Assembly: GCA_035259145.1 (NCBI GenBank)
Contig: DATFWQ010000142.1
Location: forward strand, 1-30,534
Direction: 5' to 3'
Source: CF-161 sp035259145
GTDB taxonomy: Bacteria; Chloroflexota; Dormibacteria; Dormibacterales; Dormibacteraceae
Length of the DNA: 30,534 nucleotides
Shown here: in pieces, positions 21,941 to 29,718 of the stretch
How the letters are laid out: each line of letters begins with the position of its first letter
How positions within the stretch are numbered: position 1 is the first letter of the stretch
Program-made: the position numbers and the translations under genes
Notes under the pieces: model-generated
What the model saw: only the letters and a program-made list of their open reading frames with translations
The model's database searches: none
What the model was told of the DNA's origin: nothing

Positions 21941-22549
21941 TCAGGTGTCGGGAGGGGTCGGGGACCGGCGCGGCTGCGTCCTTCGCAGGATCAAGTACGC
22001 CGCAGCGATTGCCAGGGCCGACGCCACGAGCAGGATGGTCCACCGGTTGCCGGTGAGAAAGCGCACGAGGACGGGAGCGACGCGGTCGCCGAGCAAAAGC
22101 CATACTGCCGACCATGCCGCGGTCGACACCGCGACGCTTGCCGCGAAGACCGGATAACGGACCTCCAGAGTGCCCGCGAGGACAGTGATCGGAACACGAA
22201 AGCCGGGCACGTGGCGACCGAAGATGATCGTCAGAGCTCCCCAGCGCCCAAACCAGTGCTCGGCCCTCGAGATGCCCTCTGGATCCACGTGGAGAATCGT
22301 CCCCAGGCGACCCCTGAGGAGCCGGCCGCCCCAGCGTCGGGAGACCAGATAGAGGTTGCTCGAGCCGGCCACGACAACCGCGATGATCGCCAGCCACGAG
22401 GCGATCAAGTTGCTCGGGGAGCCCGCCGCCGCCTGACCGAGGTAGATCACGTAGACGTCGCCGGGCACGGGCAGTGGCACACCGGATTCCTCGACGTAGA
22501 GAAGCAGGAGGCTGGCGCCCACACCGAACCTCTTCAACAGGCGGTTCAC
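21941..22549 (-). CDS. DedA family membrane protein
   Basis: From the GTG at 22549 the protein has 202 residues and belongs to the DedA/SNARE-associated (VTT) family. It shows the re-entrant motif EESGVPLPVPGD near the N-terminus, FGRHVPGFRVPITVLAGTL in the middle with the conserved Arg residues, and several membrane helices. DedA proteins act in the inner membrane as lipid-carrier (undecaprenyl-phosphate or phospholipid) translocases and keep envelope homeostasis. The frame is open for about 84 codons upstream and encodes a plausible extra membrane helix (VSVLAVAGVILGAALV), but contains no ATG, GTG or TTG, so I keep the GTG. It converges on the amidohydrolase gene with a 5-nt gap. Confidence 0.88.
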   Translation of the reverse strand: MNRLLKRFGVGASLLLLYVEESGVPLPVPGDVYVIYLGQAAAGSPSNLIASWLAIIAVVVAGSSNLYLVSRRWGGRLLRGRLGTILHVDPEGISRAEHWFGRWGALTIIFGRHVPGFRVPITVLAGTLEVRYPVFAASVAVSTAAWSAVWLLLGDRVAPVLVRFLTGNRWTILLVASALAIAAAYLILRRTQPRRSPTPPDT

Positions 22550-22703
22550 CGAGGAGGCGAGATCGCTGGACTCCTCGGGGAGGTCGCCCTGTACGAGCGC
22601 AGCCCCAAGGATGACCCCGGCGACCGCAAGTACGGAGACAACCCGTACCCAGGTTCCACGTCTCTTGAGGAGATACGAAGGGACGACGCGGACGCAGCCG
22701 CCC

Positions 22704-22940
22704 TTACGAGATCTCGTCCCAGGTGCTGCCGGTCGACTCGAACGGGTCAGGCTCGGCCTCGTCTCCGCCGGGAGCCTTCTGATGGAAGCGGCTCGCGATC
22801 ATCTGGTAGGCCATCGCCTTTGGGATACCCAGCTTGGTCAGCGACTTGATCTCATCGGCCATGACTTTGTCACGGGCTGCCTCGATCGCAGCCAGGACTT
22901 CCTCGACGGTCGCCGTTCGCTTTCCTGGAAGGGTCGCCAT
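22704..22940 (-). CDS. Small hypothetical protein (78 aa)
   Basis: The ATG at 22940 follows a TATCAT element by 9 nt, which supports this start in a leaderless transcript. The product has a helical half (EEVLAAIEAARDKVMADEI, KSLTKLGIPKAMAYQMIASRF) resembling a small helical bundle, then an acidic tail with FESTGSTWDEIS. I do not recognise a family. It is divergent from the DUF4126 gene and upstream of, and possibly cotranscribed with, dedA. Confidence 0.6.
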   Translation of the reverse strand: MATLPGKRTATVEEVLAAIEAARDKVMADEIKSLTKLGIPKAMAYQMIASRFHQKAPGGDEAEPDPFESTGSTWDEIS

Positions 22941-22949
22941 CGAACACCG

Positions 22950-22955
22950 ATGATA
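22950..22955 (-). promoter_or_regulatory. -10 element TATCAT, likely leaderless
   Basis: It lies 9 nt before the ATG at 22940. It forms a divergent pair with the element at 22995-23000, the two being 39 bp apart. Confidence 0.45.
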
Positions 22956-22994
22956 CCGGCAAAGGGGTTCCGCCCGGCCCGCTCCGCCAGGACG

Positions 22995-23000
22995 GATAAT
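22995..23000 (+). promoter_or_regulatory. -10 element GATAAT, likely leaderless
   Basis: It ends 6 nt before the ATG at 23007, with no room for a Shine-Dalgarno. Confidence 0.45.
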
Positions 23001-23006
23001 GGGGAC

Positions 23007-23792
23007 ATGGACCCGAGACTCCTCATGGTGCCAGCCACGTTCGGGCTCGCCGGCGCCAGCGGTCTCAACGCGAGCCTCCCCCTGCTGATCATCAGCGCCC
23101 TGGCTCGTGCCGGGCTCATACACCTGTCGCCACCCTTCGATGCACTGCAGTCGGACGCTGCCTTCTACGGCATCTTCTGCGTGGCCGTGATCGAGTTCGC
23201 AATGGACAAGGTACCGGCGCTGGACTCAGCGGGCCACTTCATCATGACCCCGCTCGCGGCCACCTCGGGAGCGATCATCTTCGCGTCTCAGAGCGGGGCC
23301 ATCCGGCAGATAGACCCGGGGCTGACTGTGGCGATGAGCCTGCTCATCGGCGGCGGGACGGCGACGGCTGTGCACCTGACCCGTGCCACGGTGCGGCCCG
23401 TGGCAAACGTGGCGTTGATGGGCCCCGTACTGTCCACGTTCGAGGACGCCAGCGCGGCGGTCCTCTCGCTGGCGCTGCTGCTCGCCCCCGTGATTCTTCC
23501 GCTTGCGGCAGTCGGAATCGGCTTTGCGGCCTGGGCGATCCTGCGGCAGCGGTCGCGACGCCGCGAGGCCGCGCTGGCGCAGCGGTGGGCCGGGCCGTAT
23601 GCCGGCTACCCCGGCTACGGAGCTTTCCCCTACGGGTACCCTCCCCAAGGGTGGTACTCGCCCTACGATTCCTCGCCCCACACCTACCCGCTTTACGGGG
23701 ACCCGTCCCAGGGGTACCCGCCGTATAGTCCCCCGCCGGCGCAGGGTCCTCAACCGTACGGCAGCACCGGACCACCGAACCGAACGAGCTGA
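23007..23792 (+). CDS. DUF4126 family membrane protein with Tyr/Pro/Gly-rich tail
   Basis: The 261-residue protein matches DUF4126: a start with GASGLNASLPLLIISALAR, then VIEFAMDKVPALDSAGHF and several membrane helices up to about residue 180. From about 195 the tail is cytoplasmic or exposed and rich in Tyr, Pro and Gly in degenerate YPxYG/YGxP repeats (GYPGYGAFPYGYPPQGWY), like the low-complexity tails of many actinobacterial membrane proteins. DUF4126 has no established function. The ATG at 23007 is supported by the adjacent -10. Confidence 0.82.
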   Translation: MDPRLLMVPATFGLAGASGLNASLPLLIISALARAGLIHLSPPFDALQSDAAFYGIFCVAVIEFAMDKVPALDSAGHFIMTPLAATSGAIIFASQSGAIRQIDPGLTVAMSLLIGGGTATAVHLTRATVRPVANVALMGPVLSTFEDASAAVLSLALLLAPVILPLAAVGIGFAAWAILRQRSRRREAALAQRWAGPYAGYPGYGAFPYGYPPQGWYSPYDSSPHTYPLYGDPSQGYPPYSPPPAQGPQPYGSTGPPNRTS

Positions 23793-23803
23793 GGGCGTCG
23801 CCT

Positions 23804-23823
23804 GGTCCCCTTCTACAGGGACC
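23804..23823. terminator. Hairpin after the DUF4126 gene
   Basis: GGTCCC and GGGACC pair around an 8-nt loop, 12 nt after the stop codon. There is no T-run, so termination is only possible, perhaps with Rho. Confidence 0.3.
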
Positions 23824-23890
23824 TTGAGCGCGTCCATCTCGGGGCCGGACCGCGTCCGACTGCGGCGAGGCCCACGGCCCCCAACTTAGC

Positions 23891-23896
23891 TAGACT
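23891..23896 (+). promoter_or_regulatory. -10 element TAGACT of the EF-G-like gene, likely leaderless
   Basis: TAGACT lies 8 nt before the ATG at 23905. The preceding AACTTAGC forms a small AT-richer patch in GC-rich DNA. Confidence 0.5.
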
Positions 23897-23904
23897 CTCA
23901 GTCC

Positions 23905-25929
23905 ATGCCCAGGTACGGGCCCGACCGTATTCGCAACGTCGCCATCCTAGGCCACTCCCGCGAGGGGAAGACCACTCTGGCCGAGGCAATGCTGTTCGCG
24001 ACGGGCGCCATCCCGCGCATGGGCTCCACCGACGCCGGGACGGCGGCTCTCGACTTCGAGCCGGAGGAACAGAAGCGCAAGATCTCCATCAACCTGGCCA
24101 TCGGCAGCTTCGAGCAGGATGGGTACAAGGTCAACCTGCTGGACACGCCGGGGTTCTTCGACTTCGCCGGCCAGGTCAGCAGCGCCCTCGCCGCCGCCGA
24201 AGGGGCCCTCGTGGTGGTCAGTGCCACCTCGCAGCTCACCGTCGGCACCGAGGTCGCCTGGGAGCGGCTCAACGAGAGCGCCAAGCCGCGGTTCGTCGTC
24301 GTCAACAAGATGGACAAGGAGCACGCCGACTTCTACGGCGCGCTCGACTCGATGCGTGCTCAGCTGACGCCAAAACCCGTCGCCCTTCACCTACCGATCG
24401 GGTCGGAAGCCGCGTTCAGGGGCGCGGTCGACCTGATGAGGATGAAGGCGTTCGTGGCCGGGGCCGATGGCAAGGCAGCCGAGTCGCCGATCCCTGACGA
24501 CATGGGCGCCCTGGTCGAGGAGCGCCGCGAGCAGCTGATCGAGGCCGCGGCCGAAGGGGACGACAGCCTGCTCGAGAAGTACCTCGACGAGGGCACGCTG
24601 TCCGACGAGGAGGTCGAGCGCGGTCTTCGCGCCGGCGTTGCAGCCGGAGGCGTGTGCCCGGTGATCTGCTCCGCAGCCACCAGGATGCTGGGAGTTCGGA
24701 CGCTGCTTCGTGCCATCTGCGAGCTGATGCCGGCTCCCGCTGCCGGCGACTCGTCAGGACCCACCCGCGCGATCGTCTTCAACACGTACGCGGACCCCTT
24801 CGGCCGCGTCAGCTACTTCAAGGTGCTGAGCGGCTGCCTCAAGTCGGACCAGCACATCACCAACCCCACTCGAGGCGGCGACGAGCGACTCGGCCAGCTC
24901 TTCTTTCCGCGTGGAAAGGAGCACGTGAACACCCAGGAAGTCTGCGTAGGAGACATCGGCGCGGTCGCCAAGCTCCAGCAGACGCTGACCGGTGACCTGC
25001 TCGGCTCGCCCGACGGCTCGGGGCCGACAGTGGCGATCCCAGACCCCGCATACACGGTCGCCATCTTCCCGAAGTCGCGGGGCGATGAAGAGAAGATCTC
25101 GATTGGACTGGCAAGGCTGTCCGAGGAGGATCCCAGCCTGAGGGTGCGCCGCAATGACCAGACGCACCAGCTCCTGATCGGCGGCCTGGGCGACGTCCAC
25201 CTGGACGTGATCCTGGAGAAGCTCAAGCGCAAGTACGGCGTCGAGGCCACTACAGCCCTTCCCCGGGTGGCATACCGTGAGACGATCTCCGGCCACGCCC
25301 GCGCGGAGGGCCGGCACGTCAAGCAGTCAGGGGGACACGGACAGTACGGCGTCTGTGTCATCGAGGTCGACCCCACGGCCCGGGGCGAGGGCTTTGTCTG
25401 GGAGGACAAAATCTTCGGCGGGTCCATCCCGCAGAACTTCCGGCCCTCCGTGCAGAGGGGGATCGTCGATGCCATGGCCAAGGGTGTGGTCGCCGGCTAT
25501 CCGATGGTGGACGTCAAGGTCCGCCTGGTGGACGGCAAGTACCACACCGTTGACTCGTCCGACATAGCCTTCCAGATCGCCGGCTCGCTCGCCATTCGAA
25601 AGGCGGCAATGGAGGCCAACCCGGTGCTGCTGGAACCCGTCGTGGAGGTCGAGGTCAGGGTGCCGGAGCGCAACCTGGGGGACATCATGTCTGACCTCAA
25701 CACCAAGCGCGGCAAGATCGCGGGCACGGAGCCTGACGGCAACTGGCAGGTCGTGCGGGCGCTGGTGCCCGAGTCTGAGATGCAGCGGTTCGCCCTCGAC
25801 CTCCGCTCCATAACGCAGGGCCGGGGTTCGTTCGGCACCAGCTTCTCCCACTACGAGGAGCTGCCGGCACACCTCGCCAGGCAGCTGATCGACTCCTACC
25901 AGAAGGAATCAGCCGCCGGCAAGGAGTGA
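23905..25929 (+). CDS. Elongation factor G-like GTPase (EF-G paralogue)
   Basis: The 674-residue protein has all EF-G domains: a G domain with P-loop GHSREGKTTL at 16-25, DTPGFFDF at 80-87 and NKMD at 134-137; domain II (NTYADPFGRVSYFKVLSG), domain III, domain IV with KQSGGHGQYG, and domain V (PVVEVEVRVPERNLGDIMSDLNTKRG). It differs from translocating EF-G: the P-loop lacks AGKTT, switch I is degenerate (EEQKRKISI for ERGITI), and the DTPGH histidine that activates water is Phe84. These features mark the EF-G-like paralogue family, whose cellular role is unsettled. No rps/tuf genes are nearby, so it is not the housekeeping fusA. Confidence 0.9.
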   Translation: MPRYGPDRIRNVAILGHSREGKTTLAEAMLFATGAIPRMGSTDAGTAALDFEPEEQKRKISINLAIGSFEQDGYKVNLLDTPGFFDFAGQVSSALAAAEGALVVVSATSQLTVGTEVAWERLNESAKPRFVVVNKMDKEHADFYGALDSMRAQLTPKPVALHLPIGSEAAFRGAVDLMRMKAFVAGADGKAAESPIPDDMGALVEERREQLIEAAAEGDDSLLEKYLDEGTLSDEEVERGLRAGVAAGGVCPVICSAATRMLGVRTLLRAICELMPAPAAGDSSGPTRAIVFNTYADPFGRVSYFKVLSGCLKSDQHITNPTRGGDERLGQLFFPRGKEHVNTQEVCVGDIGAVAKLQQTLTGDLLGSPDGSGPTVAIPDPAYTVAIFPKSRGDEEKISIGLARLSEEDPSLRVRRNDQTHQLLIGGLGDVHLDVILEKLKRKYGVEATTALPRVAYRETISGHARAEGRHVKQSGGHGQYGVCVIEVDPTARGEGFVWEDKIFGGSIPQNFRPSVQRGIVDAMAKGVVAGYPMVDVKVRLVDGKYHTVDSSDIAFQIAGSLAIRKAAMEANPVLLEPVVEVEVRVPERNLGDIMSDLNTKRGKIAGTEPDGNWQVVRALVPESEMQRFALDLRSITQGRGSFGTSFSHYEELPAHLARQLIDSYQKESAAGKE

Positions 25930-25933
25930 GCGC

Positions 25934-25950
25934 CGGGGGGCCGCCCCCCG
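25934..25950. terminator. G/C hairpin between convergent genes
   Basis: CGGGGGG-CCG-CCCCCCG sits 4 nt after the EF-G-like stop and 9 nt from the sigma factor stop. It is well placed as a bidirectional terminator but lacks U-tracts. Confidence 0.4.
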
Positions 25951-25959
25951 AGCCCTAGC

Positions 25960-26895
25960 CTACGCGGCCCCCATGTGCGCCTTCAGGCGCTCAGCGCGGC
26001 CAGCCTCGCGGAGGCGCGTCATAGCCGTGCGCTCCAGCTGGCGCACCGTCTCGCGGCCCAGGCCAAGCCGGCGCGCCACCTCTTCGAGGGTGCGCTGCTC
26101 GCCGTCGAGCAGGCCGAAGCGAAGCTGGAGGACGCGGCGCTCGCGTGCGGTGAGGGTCTCCAGCACGGCCTGAACCTCGTCCTTCATCATGCTGCGTGCC
26201 GCGGCCGCCACCGGGGACTCGACAGTCGTGTCCTCGATGAGCTCGCCCAGCTCGGTGTCGCCATCACCGATCGGGGTCTCGAGCGACACCGGCTCGCGTG
26301 CGATCTCGAGCAGCCAGGCCACCTTGTCGGCGTCGAGGCCCATCTCCAGGCCGATCTCCTCGTTGCTCGGACGGCGACCGAGCTCAGAGCGAAGCCGATC
26401 AGCCACGCGCACCAGCTTGTTGATCGTGTCGGCGTTATGGGTCGGAATGCGAATCGTGCGCGACCGGTCGGCGACCGCCCGCTGGCATGCCTGCCGGATC
26501 CACCACGTGGCATACGTCGAGAACTTGAACCCACGGCGGTAGTCGAACTTCTCGACTGCGCGCATCAGTCCGAGGTTGCCCTCCTGGATGAGGTCCAGCA
26601 GGCTCAGCCCTCGATTGCTGTACTTCTTGGCCACCGACACCACCAGGCGAAGGTTCGACTCGATCATGCGCCGGCGAGCAGCCTCAGAGCCAGCCTCGAT
26701 CTGCTGCGCCAGGTCCACCTCCTCGGCGGCGGTCAGCAGCCGGACGCGGCTGATGTCGCGGAAATATGCGCGGACGGCATCGTCGAGGCTGACGTCCTCG
26801 AGGGCCTCCTCGTCAACCTTCAGCGAAGGCTCGTCATCAATCAGGTCTAGTGCAGTATCCAGATCCACCACAGATATCACTTTTTGTACCCGCAA
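25960..26895 (-). CDS. rpoD: RNA polymerase sigma-70 factor, RpoD/SigA group
   Basis: The 311-residue protein has region 1.2 (DDAVRAYFRDISRVRLLT), region 2 with NLRLVVSVAKKYSNRGLSLLDLIQEGNLGLMRAVEKFDYRRGFKFSTYATWWIRQA, region 3 (RPSNEEIGLEMGLDADKV) and region 4 with the DNA-binding helix TLEEVARRLGLGRETVRQLER. There is no long region 1.1, so it could be the principal sigma of a lineage with a short form or a group 2 factor. The residue pattern is close to principal sigma factors. The TTG at 26895 gives MRVQKVISVVDLD; an in-frame GTG at 26941 is an alternative. It converges on the EF-G-like gene. Confidence 0.9.
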   Translation of the reverse strand: MRVQKVISVVDLDTALDLIDDEPSLKVDEEALEDVSLDDAVRAYFRDISRVRLLTAAEEVDLAQQIEAGSEAARRRMIESNLRLVVSVAKKYSNRGLSLLDLIQEGNLGLMRAVEKFDYRRGFKFSTYATWWIRQACQRAVADRSRTIRIPTHNADTINKLVRVADRLRSELGRRPSNEEIGLEMGLDADKVAWLLEIAREPVSLETPIGDGDTELGELIEDTTVESPVAAAARSMMKDEVQAVLETLTARERRVLQLRFGLLDGEQRTLEEVARRLGLGRETVRQLERTAMTRLREAGRAERLKAHMGAA

Positions 26896-27138
26896 ACCGC
26901 TCAGTTGATTCCGTTACGGCTCGACCGATCGAAATGTTCACTGGTACAGGGTTTTTTCGAGTGGCTCAGCTTACGCCTTCTGTCACTGGCGTGAGTGATT
27001 GGTACTCATTTATGCCATCAGGTGCGGCCCTTGCCGGCGGCCATGGGACGAGACGCGGATCCTCCACGGGGTGCCTTGCCGGGCAGCAAGGGCTGGAGTC
27101 GATAGGGGTATAGTGGCCGGAAGGATCTTGCACTGACG
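26896..27138. other. Intergenic region between sigma factor and a small gene
   Basis: The gap contains a T-rich stretch near 26950 and a clear TATAGT element at 27110-27115 serving the gene at 27139. The AT-rich half beside the sigma gene presumably contains its promoter, but I could not define it, and part of it may be coding if the GTG at 26941 is used. Confidence 0.4.
27110..27115 (+). promoter_or_regulatory. -10 element TATAGT
   Basis: A near-consensus -10 lies 24 nt before the ATG at 27139. A GGAAGGA sequence at 27120-27126 would be at the transcript's 5' end, giving a very short leader. Confidence 0.45.
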
Positions 27139-27489
27139 ATGATCGAGCTTACGGTTGTGGAGCAGCAGCGAGCCAGCTACTGGCGCCGGCGCGAGCGCGA
27201 GCGCACATCTCACCGCCACCTGCTTCAGGAGTCCGACGAGCTCATGTTCTGGCTGGAGGAGTGCCTGGTCCAGGGCCTGCGCATCGTTCCCGGGTGGCTG
27301 ATGCCGCGCTTCGTGAGGCTGCTGGCCCGGACGGACACCGAGCTGCCTCGCCAGGTGGGTGGCGAGCGTCGGCCGGCCCAGCTGATCGAGATCCTCTACC
27401 GTGCGCAGGAGCGGCTGATGGAGGAGTCGGTAAAGGCCCGACGGCCGGCACGGATCATCCCGCTATTCCGGCAGCGCAATAAGCGGTAA
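27139..27489 (+). CDS. Hypothetical protein (116 aa)
   Basis: The product is soluble, strongly charged and predicted helical, with Arg/Glu-rich ends (WRRRERERTSHRHL; RPARIIPLFRQRNKR) and a more hydrophobic middle (FWLEECLVQGLRIVPGWLMPRFVRLL). I recognise no domain. The ATG at 27139 has a -10 upstream, and codon use looks like the neighbours, so it is probably a real gene. It lies 80 nt before the PfkB-family kinase on the same strand. Confidence 0.65.
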   Translation: MIELTVVEQQRASYWRRRERERTSHRHLLQESDELMFWLEECLVQGLRIVPGWLMPRFVRLLARTDTELPRQVGGERRPAQLIEILYRAQERLMEESVKARRPARIIPLFRQRNKR

Positions 27490-27569
27490 CGCCGCTGATC
27501 CGGGTCGACCTTGCCTGTGTTCGGGGTATCCCAGCGGCTGCTCTAGCAGTCCTGCGGCGAGCGTAGTCT

Positions 27570-28397
27570 GTGGGCGTTGAGTCGCGCCTGCTCGTTGCCG
27601 GCTCGATCGCCATCGACTCACTCCAGGGTGGCCTGATCACGGATGAGCTCGGCGGCTCGGCGCTCTATTTCGCGCTGGCCGCCTGCAGGCTGATGCCACT
27701 GACCGTGGTGGCGCCGGTCGGTCGGGACGCTGAAGCCCGGGTTCGTGCGGTGCTCGGCTGCAGGCCTGGCATCGACCTCACCGGCCTGTCGGTTGTGGAT
27801 GCTCCGACCTATCGCTGGTTCTCGGACGCCGAGGCCGGCCGCAACGTCGACCTGGGCAGTCTCGACTCGATCTACGATCACTGGTCGCCAGAGCTGCCCA
27901 GGGGGTATCGCGGGTGGGCCTTCGTCGGCTCGATGCGACCAGACCGGCAGCTGGAGGCGGTCCGGCAGCTTGCCGGGTGCGGACTGCTGGCGGCGGACGC
28001 CATGCGCTCGTACGTCGAGTCGGCGCCGGAGGCAGCCCGCTCGGTGCTTCGTGTGACGGACTGGTACTTCTGCAACCAGGAGGAATTCTCCGCTTTGGGC
28101 GGCAGCGACCCGGAGGGCTTCCGAGAGGCCTGGGAGCTCGACGGCCTTGTGCTCAAGCACGGTCCGGGGGGCGTGACGGCCTACACGGGTGCCGGGGCGG
28201 TGCACGTGCCGGCCAACGCAAAGCGCGTCGTTGACACGACCGGCGCCGGCGATGCGCTCGCAGGCGGAATGCTGGCTTGCTGGCTGCTGCAGGGCGCTGA
28301 CCCGGCGCGGCTCCGTGAGGCGCTCCAGGTGGGCGTGGACTACGCGTCCCTGACGATCTCCGAGGTTGGCGCGGCAGCGCTGACGCGGCCAGCCTGA
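27570..28397 (+). CDS. PfkB-family carbohydrate/nucleoside kinase
   Basis: The 275-residue protein has the ribokinase fold: an N-terminal LLVAGSIAIDSL, a shortened GGSALYFALAACRL substrate region, VAPVGRDAEARVR, NQEEFSALGG (the N-x-x-E motif) and the C-terminal DTTGAGDALAGGML with the catalytic Asp and anion hole. It phosphorylates a sugar, nucleoside or related alcohol; the substrate cannot be read from the sequence. It is somewhat shorter than typical ribokinases. The start is GTG at 27570; a TAGTCT directly abuts it, so the exact promoter/start relation is unclear and the start may be a few codons off. It converges on the Nramp-like gene. Confidence 0.88.
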   Translation: MGVESRLLVAGSIAIDSLQGGLITDELGGSALYFALAACRLMPLTVVAPVGRDAEARVRAVLGCRPGIDLTGLSVVDAPTYRWFSDAEAGRNVDLGSLDSIYDHWSPELPRGYRGWAFVGSMRPDRQLEAVRQLAGCGLLAADAMRSYVESAPEAARSVLRVTDWYFCNQEEFSALGGSDPEGFREAWELDGLVLKHGPGGVTAYTGAGAVHVPANAKRVVDTTGAGDALAGGMLACWLLQGADPARLREALQVGVDYASLTISEVGAAALTRPA

Positions 28398-28423
28398 CCC
28401 TCGCCGGGCGATCCCGGGCTGAT

Positions 28424-28438
28424 GCGCGGGTGCCGCGC
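28424..28438. terminator. Short hairpin between convergent genes
   Basis: GCGCGG-GTG-CCGCGC lies in the 46-nt gap between the stop codons of the kinase and transporter genes. It has no T-tract; it may act in both directions. Confidence 0.3.
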
Positions 28439-28443
28439 GATGG

Positions 28444-29718
28444 CTACTCGCTGAGCGGTAACCCGGGGATCGACGAAAGGACGATGATCGCGGTCAGCAC
28501 GATCAGTACGGCCACCGTGACACCCGCGATCGCGTTGGCGAACCGCCCGTTGACGTAGCGGCCCATGATGCGACGGTCGTTGAGCAGAACCAGCATGTAG
28601 ACGAGGATCGCGGGGAGGATGATCCCGTTTGCGTCCTGGCTGAGGAGGATCATCGACACCAGCGGCAGACCGGGGGTCAGCGTGGCCAGGGCGCCGACCA
28701 CGATCAGCCCCGTGAAGATGCCGAAAAATGCGGGCGCTTCACTGAACCGGTGGCCAACTCCCCGCTCCCAGCCGAACGCCTCCGTGACCGCGTACGCCGT
28801 CGACAGCGGCACCACGTTGCCGGCCAGGAACGACGCGCCGATCAGGCCCACCGCGAACAGAGCGGTGGCGAAGCGGCCCGCAACCGGTGTCAGGGCCCGA
28901 GCGAAGTCTCCCGCCTGCATGTTCGCGAGCTGTTCCCCGGACAGGTGGCCGTGAAGAGTGGCCGCGGTGGCCACGATGATGAAGAAGGCGATGACGTCAG
29001 TGACCAGGGCGCCCACGAGGACGTCCACGCGGCTGTATGCCAGGTTCTCGTTGGGGATGCCCTTGTCGGCTACCGCCGCCTGCAGGTAGAACTGCATCCA
29101 CGGCGTGACGGTGGTGCCGATCAGTGCGATGGCGAGTAGGAAGTAGTCCCGCGTCGGCACGATCTGCGGCACGACTGAGCTGCGCAGCACCTCATTCCAC
29201 GGAGGGTGGACGAGCAAGCCCGAGACGATGTACGTGACGTAGACGAGACCGATCGAGAGCAGGACCTTCTCGACCACCGGATAGCTGCCGCGGACGACGA
29301 GCAGCCAGATCATGACGGCGGCGACAGGCACCGACACGTAGCGCGGGACCCCGAACAGCTCCAGCCCTGCCGCGATGCCGGCGAACTCGGCAACCGTGGT
29401 GAAGGCGTTCGCGAAGAGCAGAAGCAGCATCGCAAACGTGGTCCCGCGCACCCCGAACCGCTCGCGGATCAGGTCGGCCAGGCCTTTACCGGTGACCACG
29501 CCCATCCGAGAGCCCATCTCGTTGACCACGGCCAGGCTGATGGTGACGGCCACCAGCAGCCACAGCATCTTGTACCCGAACTGCGCGCCTGCCTGGGAGT
29601 AGGTGGTAATGCCGCCCGCGTCGTTGTCCGCGTTGGACGTGATCAGCCCGGGACCCACGACGGCGAGCAGCAAGAAGAGCCGCCGGAACCGGCGGAGGCG
29701 TACGAAGACGCGGTCCAC
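28444..29718 (-). CDS. Nramp-related transporter (NRMT-like, probable Mg2+)
   Basis: The 424-residue protein has about 11 membrane helices and the Nramp frame (GPGLITSNADNDAGGI in helix 1; ALIGTTVTPWMQFYLQ in helix 6). Canonical Nramp metal motifs are replaced: DPGN in helix 1 is here D31-N-D33-AGG, and MPH in helix 6 is TPW (206-208 region). Loss of the Met that selects Mn/Fe is the mark of Nramp-related magnesium transporters, so Mg2+ is the likely substrate. The GTG at 29718 follows the TAA of the MgtE-N/CBS gene with no gap, meaning translational coupling. The pairing with an Mg2+-sensor domain supports the assignment. Confidence 0.85.
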   Translation of the reverse strand: MDRVFVRLRRFRRLFLLLAVVGPGLITSNADNDAGGITTYSQAGAQFGYKMLWLLVAVTISLAVVNEMGSRMGVVTGKGLADLIRERFGVRGTTFAMLLLLFANAFTTVAEFAGIAAGLELFGVPRYVSVPVAAVMIWLLVVRGSYPVVEKVLLSIGLVYVTYIVSGLLVHPPWNEVLRSSVVPQIVPTRDYFLLAIALIGTTVTPWMQFYLQAAVADKGIPNENLAYSRVDVLVGALVTDVIAFFIIVATAATLHGHLSGEQLANMQAGDFARALTPVAGRFATALFAVGLIGASFLAGNVVPLSTAYAVTEAFGWERGVGHRFSEAPAFFGIFTGLIVVGALATLTPGLPLVSMILLSQDANGIILPAILVYMLVLLNDRRIMGRYVNGRFANAIAGVTVAVLIVLTAIIVLSSIPGLPLSE

